From Agelaius tricolor (Eukaryota; Chordata; Aves; Passeriformes; Icteridae), in assembly GCA_023055355.1 (NCBI GenBank), contig JALJCS010000001.1:51899381-51963380 (forward strand): DNA of 64,000 nt, given 5' to 3'. The position numbers and the translations under genes were made by a program. Below the pieces are notes generated by a model. The model did no database searches. It had not been told where the DNA came from and worked only from the letters and a program-made list of their open reading frames with translations. Below, in pieces: positions 1 through 12,300 of this stretch (its first letter is position 1; each line of letters opens with the position of its first letter).

Positions 1-3000
1 GGATTGGCTGAACCATTGGCTTGAACCATTGCTTGTTTTTGATCCACTCTTGAATGCATTGCTGTTGAGAGCTGAATGCTGTACACAGAACACCAACACC
101 TCCTGTCACAGCTAGGCTGCCATTAATGCAGGCTTGGTACTGGAGAGAGTAGAGGGATGTGCTTTTGGAACTGGCTGCTGATGAGTAGCAGACAGAGGAG
201 GACATGACTGTGACTGTAATCTCTCCTCCCACCAACTTCTTTATGTTTGGTGTACCCATTTTCCCTCTTCTGGGGCACTGAGGTTATAATAAGTAGTAAC
301 AAAGAGAAGAAAATATACTTCCCAGTCACTCTTTCTCAAACAAGGGGCTTGAGAAGTGATGATACAGAATATCCATCTCTCACTTTCCCATTTGAGTCCT
401 TCTATATTTTATATTTCATTTTATTTGACACTGAAGTGTTTGTTTGTCCACTGTGCTGCCTGCATAGGAACACATTTCCGAGGTTTATTCCCAAAAGCAG
501 TCAAATATTCTCAGCAGTATAAATCTGTTTGCAATGTATAAATATTATTCCACTTTAGCAGCTCTGTCACACATAAATGACACTTATGACTTTTACTATC
601 ACCTGCCCTATGCATACTCACTATTTGAGTAATTTCTCCTTACAGCATGTATATTCATTTTTTGCAGCTGAAGTAATTTGTTTATCTTTACCCCCAAAGT
701 ACTGAAGTTGCTCATCAGCAAAATTTTGGCTGTCCTGCCCCATTTAGCCTCACAGCAGAGCAATATCCATTTCCTAACAAACAATAAAAGATGTTTGAAA
801 GCAGCAAGACCGAACTGGAGCTCAGTAACTGTGACTCAGCAACATTAAATGCTTGTGCAAATTTAAACCCTGTCTTTTTCATTGCAGCACAGATGAGGGA
901 AGTGAATGAACTAGTGCCAGCTTGAGACTTCAAAATTAATAAAATAATGACAGAGTGATTGGAAAACTTTGGCTCCATAGTTAGAAAAATCTCCACTAGA
1001 ATTTAAGAGATCTAGTTTTGGGTTTCTGTTTGGATTTGATAAGTAATGTGAAAACCAAGGACAAGACAATGGTCATGCTGCTTCTCTAGGATATAGACCT
1101 GATGGTGATGGAGATATTCAGGAACATCTCCAGCAGCTGCATTTTTTTAGCAGCAAAAGCCTCAGCAGTGCTTGAAATGGTGAAACTTTCAAGAGTACAA
1201 TATCACACAAAGAGATTTACCATCCAGTCATGCCCTCAAATGAAAGGACTTGGCTTCATGGACCATCTGAAAGTGGGGAGGAGGGACTGCATTGCCTCAG
1301 CTTCCTGCTGATTGAATGCTGAAAGATGAGCTTTGCAGATCTTCTCTTACTGTATTGTAAAAGAAGAAATTAATGAGTTTTGATCTGTGACTCCTTCCGA
1401 AATCAAGATTATTCTCAGCCAGTTTGTTCTTAGATTTTCTTTGTATGCCATTTAGCCCATGGCTTAGAAATGATCAAGGTTAGAAACTTATTTTGGAAAA
1501 TGTGTACCTGATTCCTCCCTCTATCTTCCTTCACTCCGAGGAGTCTGAAAGTCATGAAGTACTTTGTAAGAACATTCAAGGATGTGAGGAATTGTGGAAA
1601 CTGTCACTATTCATATTTTGGGATGATTTTTGTTCTTAATAGAAATTCTTACCACTTGAAAACTGATTTAGAAGAGTCAGAAATCCAAATCACTGGAGGT
1701 CTCTTATTTCCAATATTGATTTTCTCTCCAAGGGTCATTCCGAAACACATTAATTACAGACACAATATCCAAATTCACAATAACATATCAATCATTAGGC
1801 TGTTTGAATTGGGAGACAAAACAGAAACTGGGCAATATAATTCAATAAAATTACTGGTATTTTTATTTATTCATTTAAGCTCTGATTCTGGAAATAGAAC
1901 TGCTGAAAAGCTGCTTTTACATTTCTGCTCTTTCATGTGTGATCTGTTTGAAATTTTGAGTGTTCTTGTTTCATGTAAAATTAGTTTATTACCATTACTC
2001 CCCCTGTCCCCCCAAAAATTGTGAAATAAGAACAGAATGGAACCTTGGATCAAAATGGACACCAGTGAATTGGCAATACTGTTAACTTCTTTTGAAAGTG
2101 CATGCATTTTCCCACGCATGTATCCTTCCTCTGGGGTTCTGCAGTTATGTTTCCTTGTCATTTGTGTGTTGATATAAAATTACAGCTAAAAAGAAAAGGT
2201 CTAGGAAGATGACCTTATCCTATTTTGTCTAGTAAGTCCTAGGAAAGCCTAGCTTTTCCTCAGCTGTCCAGGGATGCTGGAGATTTTGCCAGTGGTGGGA
2301 AGGAGCCTTCCAAAGGGATCTTCTCTGTCCCTCTCACCTGCAGTTATCTTGTCCTCATGCTGGTCCCGTGCTGTGGGACAGGTAGTGCCAGCCTGGGGGC
2401 TGTAGGTTAGAGAAGCCCCTGAAGCCAAAGGGACAAATCAGGCTGGCCCCTGGTTACTGGCATGGGAATGCCATGGAGATCTTGCTGCAGATCTACCTTG
2501 AGGCTGCCCTTGGTAGGCAAAATTAAGTTAATCTACCCAGGGTGGTATTCCAGTGTGTGCCCTGGCATGCTCTGTCATGGGAGGAGTAAGGACATGCGCA
2601 GAGACAAGAAGTGGCAGGGAAAGGTTTAAAAGTCCAGCTTTATGGGGAAATGGGAAAGAAGGAGCAGCAGGGCTGTGTTTAGTGCTTCTTTCTTTAGCAA
2701 CAGCAATAGAGCCAGGCTATTTACTGGGAAGAAAAAACAAAAATAAAAGTAGGCAGTGGTGTCCTGGCCTTTGTATCTCCACCTGCAGCTGCCTCCTTTG
2801 TGTGTAGCTGTATCTGCGTACACACACTCACACAGAGTTATGTGTACAGCCAGGTATTGCTGGCTCAGTACTGCACAATCCATAACCAAGCAGACAGGAT
2901 CAAGAGATGGATATTTTAATCCCATGTTCCTGCTCCTTGGTTTCCTCTGTACTTACCTTCTTAAGGTGGAGGGTCTTATAGGGAATTTGCATGAGCTTTA

Positions 3001-4327
3001 CATATATAGATAATTTCTGCATCCTGCTCTAAGCTCAGTTCTCTGTGATACATGTACTCATGCAAACCTGTTTCACCCATTCTGGGATCTGAGCAAAGAA
3101 GCAGAACTGTATTCCCTGAGGGAAATGGTACAGCTGCTCTCAGCTAAGGCTAGAGCTTAAAGAAACAGTATTATCTATTGTTAATTCTCTTCATTTACCA
3201 GATATTTTCTCATTTTCTTGTGTTGAAAGGCTAACAGGTAAAATGTGGTCCTGACATAAAATAACCATGTAAACTATGTATGAATATTCTGCTTAAATGT
3301 TTGGTTTTGGGATTTTTTTAAAAATTTTTTTAAGTAAATTATAAAACAAGATTAAAAAAAAAGTTTCATTTGGTTTGGAATAGTTTTCCACTGTGCAGAA
3401 AAGTGAATTACGACTTCCAAAATGAAATGGAGCCCTGGAGCTGCTTCATCCTTGTCCTTGAAACTTCTGAAAAGGTTTGAATCAAGGTCTACAGGAAACT
3501 TTTTTCCCCCTTCCTTGCAGCTGAGCTTCTTAGAATCGCATACACACTTTTCTATTTTTACTTTCTGACCCGGGCTCATTTCCAAATGCGAAGCTGAGGA
3601 ATTCCTGCACTCCTACATATGTGAGTCCCAGACTGAACTCAAAGGGCTGGCCAGTTTACCCCCCTTTTCCTCCCAGACAGCCTACTTTCATCGCAGTGCA
3701 CAATTGAAATTGGAGACCACTTGGGTTTCCTTACTTTGAAAGAGCTCAGAAGGAACCTTTACGACTCCTAATGAAATGCTGCAGAGAGGAGCTGAAATTA
3801 AGTCAGCAGAGTTCACGATTTGTCTTGGAGCAGAGCCTAATTCAGTTTATAATGCAAGGTCTATGCTGGAGTCCCAGCATCAGGTAGGTTTGGGCTGTCC
3901 CCCTGCGCTCTCTTACAGCCATCCAGTGCTTTAGTGTATTTTTGCCACTCTGTTATCCAGTGCAGTGGTGAGCTCCCTTCTTTCTCTGTTATTTGAGGAA
4001 GAAAGATGTTGTCAATGCCTTTTGCCTTGAAAGGGATGACAAGCTTGATCTACAAGCTGGGCTGGCGTGGGGGAGGAATGAGAGCAGAGCTCCCTTCCCC
4101 CAGCTGCTGTTTGTCTGACGCAGAGCTTGTACTTCTGTTGTTATCAGCTGCTTTGGTAAGATCACAGTGTGCCGGGATTGCTCAGAAGGTTAAAATATGT
4201 TGACTGAATTTTCTTCAGCTACCAACGCAAAAGGCTAGCTAATAGCATCACTGCCTGTCAAAAGCAGCCAGTCCCTTCATTTCTCATGGTAATGAAACAC
4301 ACTGGAGTTTTTCATGGTTTATATACA
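1..4327. other. Non-coding stretch, no gene seen
   Basis: I find no gene here. Open frames are short (at most 156 codons, at 1554-2024 plus), overlap on both strands and have no recognisable motifs. The interval is unique-looking AT-rich sequence. It includes a relatively GC-rich patch at about 2225-2620, where the surrounding A/T runs disappear, but that patch has few CpG dinucleotides and does not resemble a CpG-island promoter. A T/A-rich low-complexity run lies near 3313-3362. A possible untranslated exon or conserved element near 3700-3883 is listed separately. Confidence 0.6.
3700..3883 (+). other. Possible untranslated exon or conserved element
   Basis: This is a complex stretch without simple repeats that ends in a textbook splice donor: CAG at 3881-3883 followed by GTAGGT. 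A pyrimidine-rich run with CAG lies just before it, around 3660-3680, and could act as an acceptor. The segment has no long open frame, so it would be an untranslated or lncRNA exon. Donor-like strings also occur by chance, so it could equally be a non-transcribed conserved element or ordinary sequence. Confidence 0.12.
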
Positions 4328-4963
4328 TCATGATACCTGTGCTGTGTGTGTCATGTCAAGGATAGGAACAATAGGCATTCCAGCAAATAGATCCATCAGA
4401 GCTTGCAAACAAACACACAAAATTGCCTCTTTCTGTGAATTACTTGTTTTGTATTGATTTGTGATGATGTATACTGGGAGATGAGGACTTTTAATTTTGA
4501 ACCTTTTTCTCCTGGTCTTTCTCCTGTGAATATCAGCTTCTGTAACAGATACCCTGCTGTTTGCTTCAGTGACCTCCTGACTGTCTTCAAATCCCATTTC
4601 AAGAGCAATCTTTTCTCTCTGGCCTCTGACTCCTATGAGTCGGTCTAATAAAACAATCAAATGGTAGTCCCTAATCCTGCCAGTTTCCCATGCTAAGTTC
4701 TGCTCCCCAAACCCCCTCTTTTCTTGTGTCTCAGCATCCGGTATCTGTGGATATCTAAAAATAGGCCTTACACAGGCATCAGTCCCTCTCCCTGAAAAGT
4801 TCAGCTGTGGGCCATTCATACACAGCGTAGGAGACCTCATTTGATCTTTTGCCAAAGGTGACTTGAAATGATATCTGCCAGGAAAATGCCTTGACATGGA
4901 TGCTAGTCTGGGATGTGTTTTTATCCATAGTTCTGTTGATGTTGTACAATTTTTGGGAGACAT
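4328..4963 (-). other. Unexplained 211-codon open frame (not called as a gene)
   Basis: This is the longest open reading frame in the window. The predicted 211-residue product has no signal peptide, membrane segment, repeat or catalytic motif that I recognise. It has a basic stretch near residues 145-160 (HRRKTRRKRFKIK) and otherwise mixed composition. The ATG at 4961-4963 has a poor initiation context (C at -3). Overlapping open frames exist in other phases (4396-4608 minus and 4454-4648 plus), so the segment is simply poor in stop triplets in several frames. That argues for chance or local composition. A decayed retrogene or a lncRNA-embedded frame remains possible. No neighbouring exon is evident. 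Confidence 0.1.
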
Positions 4964-5777
4964 GTGGTAAGATGGGGTTACATCAGAAATACTAGTGTTT
5001 AGATAAGAAAGTTCTTATATAGAATTTAAAGAACCAAGTCCTTAAGCCATCCTAATTCATATTTAAAGCCCCTCCTATAAATCCATATTCATATTAAAGG
5101 CAAATATAGACTGAAGACGCATCTTGTCTTTCTTGCATTTTCTCTACCCCAGGGTACCTTACAGAACAGTCTGTGAGTAAGATGTTTCCTTGGGAGATAA
5201 AACACATGCCTTCAAATCCCCTTGTGCTGAGGAGGGATTTTGACCTGAGTTTTGTTCAGCCTCCGTAAAATCCTTACTAGTGAATCTACTGTGAAAAAAA
5301 AGTCACTTCTGCTGCTTCCTTCAGTACCAGTGTGGATTTAGCTCTTTATTTCCTTTGTATTTATTGCATGTGTCTGTAAATGAAGTGCTTCAGAAATGTC
5401 AGAACAGTTCACTCAGATTTTCCACTTTCTTTTTCTTTGGTTGAAAGCATTGGGCAAAACATAACCTTTGCTATCAAGTAGTTTTTACTTTCTTGGAACA
5501 ACTTATTAAGACTACGTGCCCAGTTTTACCAAGAAACTGTAGTCATAAAGGAAAAAACCCCAAACAGAACAACATTATCCACAACAGCAAACTCCTGCCA
5601 GTAATCTATGATGAAATTTAACCTCATCTCAGCAGAATCATCTTGTTGCTCTGAGGAAGGCTACCCTAGCTTTATGACACAAAGGTTCTCAATAGTTCAG
5701 TTAGAAATGTTGCTTAAAATCCTGCTGTTGCTGGGCTCTGCCTTCATTTGTCTGAGGTAAATACAAGACTTTCGGTC
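4964..5777. other. Non-coding stretch, nothing identified
   Basis: This is unique-looking sequence between the 211-codon open frame and a poly-T tract. I see no repeat family, RNA gene or open frame worth calling. Two similar short strings near 5056-5097 (both containing TTCATATT followed by AAAG) look like a minor imperfect duplication. Confidence 0.55.
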
Positions 5778-5800
5778 TTTTTTTTTTTTTTTTTTTTTTT
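5778..5800. repeat. Poly-T tract
   Basis: This is an uninterrupted run of T of about 23 bases. It could be the remnant poly-A tail of a retroposed sequence on the minus strand, but I recognise no retrogene or SINE body in the sequence that follows (5801 onward). A simple mononucleotide repeat is the safer call. Confidence 0.85.
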
Positions 5801-8800
5801 GCTATGAAAGGTCTTGTGTGAGAAAAAATGTTCAGTGGTCCTTATTGTGATCAGCATAGATCAAAGTGTTCTTGACCCAAGTTACCCTTTCCCATCAGTT
5901 GAGGGGGAGAGCTTCCTTGGGGCTATGATTGCATGGCAGCCAGGACCGAATCATTTTAACTGGTACTGTACTCTTATATCACAGCATTAACCTGCTTTGG
6001 GCCAAAAACATTGATGGAAATAGGAAACTCTATTTTCATACTTAGGAGTTGGGTGATAGGTACATTCATATTGCACCATATAGCTCTATTAGATGATCCT
6101 ACAGTTCCTACAGAGGTGCAGAAGTTTTGCTGTGAGATCAAAGCCTGGGAAAAGGGGAGGGCAAGCACTGGCTGTAGCACTGTCAGGCAGCATTATTCAC
6201 AACATTCACAGTGAGGAAGAATGAAGTCACAAACTCTTGTATGAGATTCCAAGGAAGAGAAAGAGAAATCGTATCTGCTCTTTATTAGAGATTCAATTAG
6301 ATGCTCTTTTTGGGAGAGTAAGATTTCTAGGCTTCTTATAAATAGAAGACTGCTTCTCAGCTTGATTACTTCAAAACAGCTTCCTGCAACCTCCCACTAG
6401 GAAGATGAGCAATTAGTATAATCACAGCAATAACTCAAAGATGTTTAATACTGAAACTTCCGTAACAAGTTTTCTGCTCCTGGTTCTCTGCTGGGCTATA
6501 GGCAAAGAACAGTAAAATGCACATTCCCATTGCCAATGATGAACCATCCAACAGGTCTTCTTTGCTGGATGCAGTTAATTTGATGCCATTAAATGGTCTA
6601 GCAGAGATGTGGGGTACTCTGGCTAGGTGGAGGCCTTTCATTATGAAGCACAGTCATGCAGGTGGAAGTGTTGTGAAGAAATGGAAAGCAAAGGTCCTAA
6701 CTGTGAGTCAATCTGCTGCTATTAAATGTGCCACCGCAGAAGATTCCAGTTTATTTTCTGTCAGAAATATTCCAATAACCCAAGGTCAGGAAGTAGTAAC
6801 ATTTTTTTTTAAATCGTGGAAAAAAGGAATGAACTAGCCCCCTCTTTTGGCTAATTGGGAAACAGTAGCAGGAATTGGTATTGGCTAAATTGCAGGTCCT
6901 GGAAGTATTCCTCCTCCTCCTCTCACACAGGAATCTGTTGTGCTCTGATATCATTTATCCATGTAGCCACTCAGCCTTCACTGTAAGTAGGCGTTATTTT
7001 TAAGTGTAGATCTTCCAGTTAAATCAAGATTTTGCATTTCAGGTTGTAAGCTCCATATCTACAAACATTCTCTGCATCTACTAGTTCTGCAGCTGATAGC
7101 ATTTACTAGCATAGGAACTTCAGAGATGTGTGCAAGGTCCTCCTAGCACAGAATTTACAGGAGTAAATTACCTGTGGGAATAATCTCCTGGAGACTGTTG
7201 TGACTCTGGGAGGATATTCTGTCACTGTAAGGGAAGGCACAAGTTTATATAACATTTTTGTAAAGGGTTTGAGGAGAAATGTTTATTCTTGAAAACCAGA
7301 GAATCTCTAACATTAAGTACATAGCTTCCTGCTACTGGAAAATGGCAGGAATTGGTGACAAAATTTAAGCTTGACAGAAGCTATTAATGCTTCCCGGGAT
7401 ATCTAGAAGTACCTGGAATGTTTTATAAGCAATAAAACCAGCGAGGTAGGCCTAGTTTTCTACCTCTTTAGTGGAACTGTTTTGAAAAAGCTACACCTTG
7501 GAGAAATGTTTTTTTGGAAATTAGTCTTCTAATATAATCCTCCCAAAATTTTTAAAAAATAAAATCCTGATATAAAATGTTTAAAAATTCTCCTCTTCAT
7601 AAAGAGAAAAATACCCTTGTATTAATCACAACTTTCAATTATCTTTAAATGGGTGTGAATGTGCATGTAAGTAATATGATAATCCCAGAAGACAGATCCT
7701 GTAAAATATTAATACCAACTGACTGAGTTATATAGAAATATAGATGTATATAATAAAGCTTTTGCTTTCAATTTCTCATAATATTGTCATTTAAAAAGCC
7801 ATTTATACAAATATGCAAAGATCTTTGTGCACTTACCTACTGTTTTAGCACTTAGATAAAGTAGCTGTTTCCAGGAAAAGGAAAAATTTTCGCTTATTTG
7901 AATTTTGGATTTTGTCACCACAGCTATTAGTGGCAGTTTCATTCTTGTCTCCTCATCTAGTTGTGTTGGGTCACAAAATTATCACCTCCAGCCCTTTCCT
8001 CTCCCAAAAGAGTCTACCCATTGATCTGCCAGCTGAATTCACCTGCCTCAGTCGAAAAGAACAAGGTTACTGAGTATCAGTATTTGTGCTGTCTGAGATA
8101 ACAGACGTCATTTTGTTTGAAGTGGACAAAATCATGAGCACCAGCAACAGACTAGAGGTGGCTAAGGTGGGCAGTGGGGTGCTGCCAGGAGGACTTGGTA
8201 ACCCAGCCCAACCTTTCTGACTTTGGCCCTGTGGCTGGAAGTCACCTGGCACTGGACCTTGGTGTGAGCCCTGTGCTTAAAACTACTGACTCCATGTTTC
8301 TCTAAGTGAACAAGCAGAGCCAAAGAAATGTGGTGTCAATGCAGAAAAGTTGGTGTAGGAAAGAGAAATTTGGTTTAGAAAGAAAGTCAGGCTGTATAAG
8401 ATGTCAACGTGAGCTTTGTTTCAAGAGTTGGAGTACTAGAAATTAAAAGTAAAATCATCCATCCAAAGTTTTACTGATCACATCATTTAGAGACTTTTTT
8501 TTTCAGTATTTTTCTATGTCACAGTATGGATATTTACAGGACCTAATCCTTCATGCAAAAACTTTGGAATTAAAAGCTGAATCACTAAACTTCAGGAACT
8601 CCCATGACTCAACTGCAGTCATCTCCAGACAAAAAGTAGGAAGTAAGGAAGAAATAGTATGCATATCTGAACTTGATAAGAAATACCTAAAAAGCACAAT
8701 GCCAGGAGTCTGGAATTAGTCCCAAGCTACCTGAGAAATGCAGATTCTGTTTTATGATTGCAAAAAACCTTGTGAGAAGGATGCTTTAGCGTCCTCCAAC

Positions 8801-11800
8801 ATTGCTTGGCCATATGTGTTTTGGGAAGCTTCCCAGGGATTGTGTTGAAAATGATGCCACAGCTGCTATTCCTACATGTTCTTAACTTCCTATCTAGGGA
8901 ACTGAAACATCAAGTAAAGCAAATAAATGATAGTTAGACTTATTGTTCTAATCTAATTACTAACATACTCTTGCCTTCACCTTCACCTCCATTTCCCTTT
9001 CCCTCCTCCCCAGAGTTTTTCCAAGCTATTCTTTTGGCCCAGTCCTGTAAATATATTTCTTTTTACAGGATATCATAACTCTCATTATCACCTGGCTGTT
9101 TTCTTGATTCTTGCTTTTTTTCTGCAGTTTCAGTGCTCAGGTTTCCAAGCTGTGCTTTAAAGGAAGAAGACTAAGACTCAAAGAAACTAATTTTGTTGTT
9201 TTGGAAAAGGGCAGATCCTCAGTGATCTTCAGTGGGTGACACAGTTTGCAATAGTCAGTGTGGGAACTTGAACCACACCCAATTGCCAGGGAGCCCAGAA
9301 AACACTGGACTAGCTCACCTGCTGTGGGGTTACCTCATTGGCTCTCATGCCTTCCACCAGGTGATAAACAGCTATCAGTGTGTCAGGGTACAGCTATTGG
9401 CAACAGCTGGGGATGGGTGATCTGAGAAAAGCCAAAGGTGTGGCCTTTTTTTAGTGTTAATCCTTCTCCATGTGTCAAGGATTAAGAACATTTTTATAGA
9501 TCTGTCTGACACGTACTTGTCCATAATAACACCTGTGCTCTGTGTGTAGGCTTGGCAGTAAAGAGGACCTTAACTGGGGAAGGGGAGGACTCTCATGAAG
9601 CATTGCCAGGTTTTTCAACCTGCAGGCATCACATTGCAAACTCCCTCACTTACCACTCCCAGCACATGTGACTATGTGCCAAAGGGTCTAGAACATTTTT
9701 AATGATGCATAGTTTCTTTCACATTTTCTATCAGTCTTGGAAAACATTTAGGCAAAGGGTCCCCAGGACTTTTTAAGCTGTCAGCTGTGTGTTGGGTTAG
9801 TTACATCCCCCCATGGAGGACATTATGTTTGTGATGTTCCTACTTGGCTTTTTTGCAGGCGTTGGGCTGGTAGGTGAGATCAACAGCATCTTTCTAGTGC
9901 TGCAGGAATTTTTGAGCTACCTGGAGGAAATACAGTCATAGGAGTAGTAATAGATTTCCTTGGTGCTTTATATCGTGGTTAGAGCAACTGGATTCAGAAA
10001 TACCATCAAGCATCATCACTTTCCAGGGGCAGAATCATCTATTTGATGAAACTAATTAAATGCCCAACATATTTCTAAGTTAGAGAGATGTTTCTTTTTA
10101 TTTTACAAAATAATTTGATACAGTAATAGTGTGTGCATTTCAAATGTTTGTGCTTTTTTCCCCCTCACTTGACAACTTGATAGTATTATTTAATACACAT
10201 TCCTATCTTGCAGGAAATAGACTAACCTGAAAGTGTCCAGGTGCTGGGTCTTGTTGAGAACTTTTTCATTAAAAGCATTTGAAAATGAATCAGTGAAATA
10301 CTAATCTACAGGAAGCCATATCTGATACTTTCCAAGTCAGTGAAGGTGTTACAAAAATTCCCTTGAGCTTTATATTGACCAGAATAGTGCCAATTCATTG
10401 GGGCTCTTAGCTATGCCTAGACATACTTCATGGCACCCTAGTGAAGGTAAATATCTGCTTAAAAAGGTGGCTTTAATGAGGCATAAATAAACTTTCTGCT
10501 TGAAGAGGTGGCCAAACTGAAGATAGGTCTGTACAAGGGGATGTGGAGCTTAATGGTTGGACTGCAATGAAATTGTCATTGACCATATGAGTTGGGATGA
10601 CCCTGAAAGCAGTTTCCTTACTTCAGAATGATTCCTTCCAGAACTGCATTGAGAGGCACAATAGGGATGTGTCTCTAATGTCTTGATATCTTTACCAGGT
10701 CCTGAGACTATGAATCAAAGTAAGAGAGTGGAAGTAATCACTTTTTCTCCCTTGGTAAGTTGCAATTTCTCCAATGTATTTGTCTCCATTCTGCACATGC
10801 TGGGCATAGTGCAGCTCTCTGCTCTTTCTGCTGACACTGATCCAGCATCAGCTGGAGAGTGTCTAATCAGAGGTTTTTCTTCAGATCTGCAGTTTGGTGG
10901 CCCCTTGTAGATGTTGAGGACATTTGTTTCTCCTGCCTTCATGACTTGACAAAAAGAATCCCAGAATAGCAGCTCTTGCTCCAAAAAGCCCAGTGGCTTC
11001 TGCTGTCCAGCAGACTATATGCTGCTGAGAGGACACAGGATGGCTGTCATCATCAGTTTTGCACAACTCAGTGTTCAATAGGGAGAGTCAGTACACTCTG
11101 CATGATGCTTGAGGGGCCTTTTGAAAATGGGCAAAATAATTACAGTGGCCTCAACTGTTCTGGGGCATTTTCCTTTAAACTACTGCTTCTGGGGATATAG
11201 AAAGGCAGTGTTATTTTCCACAGACCCATAATGGAGAAATGTTTGTTATTGCATAAGAATGACTTGAGGGTTTCAGTTTTCAAAAGCCCTGTAAAACACA
11301 TAGACCTTGAGTGGAAGGGAGGGGTGGGTTTTTTGGCCAGATCTAATACAGGGTGGTGGTGCCCATAGGTCAGAGTCAAATGGCAAGTGACAGACAAAAG
11401 GCATCTACATTCCTCATTTCATACACTGAAGAGGAATGCATTTCTGGAGCACAGGTACTTGCTCGAATTCATTACAAGAAGCTCCACAGTAAGGCAGGAT
11501 GTAAATTTGATGCTCTAAGCCAGGCCATGAAAAGACATGACAGATAAAGGACAGATTATTTTTGCATTCAAGGTCAAGTGACATTTAAAGAACCATTCTG
11601 CAGACACAGTGGAAAATTACAGAAGCAGAATTTTTGTTGGCCACTTCACTCTTTTCAGCTCTACAGCAGAACTGGAAAGAGGTGAAAAAAATCAGTCCTT
11701 GCTCCCTGCTTGTGACTGTTTGCTTATTGTGTCAGCATTTCAGGTTTTTATTACATGTCTGCCATTTTCTCTGTAATTACTTTAAAGCCTGATTTTTGTA

Positions 11801-12040
11801 GGATGTGGAGGTTTGTCCGCTCTGAACATTCAAATTTTCTTCTTCCCCGATGCTGGACTGATGATGGGAAGCTTAACCCTCAGCCCCTTCTCTGGGTGCT
11901 GAAATATTTAATTTCTCAACACTGGCTGGAGAGACTTTAATACAGAAAGATGTGTGTTCAGATTCCCTGCTTTCCCAGTCCTTGGCCTTTCAACTGAGAC
12001 GGCCAACAAATGATTGCTGAACACTTGCCAGGCAGCAGTA
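5801..12040. other. Non-coding stretch, no gene seen
   Basis: The interval holds only short chance open frames (the longest is 106 codons at 6517-6837 plus). Local texture varies: an AT-rich section at about 7500-7810 contains several A/T runs, and a GC-richer patch lies near 8150-8270. There is no recognisable transposon, tRNA-like box or promoter structure. Confidence 0.55.
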
Positions 12041-12300
12041 ACTTTCAGTCCTCAGTTTATAATAATGCAAAATCGGTATTCTGCTGTCAACCCCTGGTTT
12101 ATAATAATGCAAAATCAGTGTTCTGTTGCTGGGAATGCCTTATTCATTATGGGCCATGTCCAAATCACTTGAACGTGAATCTGTGGTGATGCACATCAGC
12201 TAATCTGCCAGAAATTGCTTCATAAATGCAGTACAATTCGCCATACTGGCAACATGTAATTTATGAAGTCTCCTTTTTCAGACCAAAATGCAGGTTTTCT
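12041..12300. promoter_or_regulatory. Candidate conserved non-coding element with internal duplication
   Basis: This is a dense, low-repeat segment with many short strings typical of homeodomain and POU sites (TTATAATAATGCAAAAT, TTCATTATGG, AATTTATGAAG). It opens with a 42 bp direct duplication listed separately. The texture resembles vertebrate developmental enhancers, but this is an impression from base content and motif density only; I cannot see conservation. It may be ordinary intergenic sequence. Confidence 0.15.
12055..12129 (+). repeat. Two-copy tandem duplication, 42 bp period
   Basis: Two near-identical copies start at 12055 and 12097. Each begins GTTTATAATAATGCAAAATC and continues with GGTATTCTG in the first copy and AGTGTTCTG in the second. 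The strong match covers about 32 bases before the copies diverge, so this is a local duplication that has since accumulated changes. It contains an octamer-like TAATGCAAAAT string in each copy. Confidence 0.8.

Noticed and set aside
1554..2024. 156-codon open frame on plus
   Set aside because: No motif or gene context, and it overlaps a 96-codon minus frame; it is compatible with chance.
2225..2620. GC-richer patch considered as a CpG-island promoter
   Set aside because: CpG dinucleotides are few and there is no adjacent first exon.
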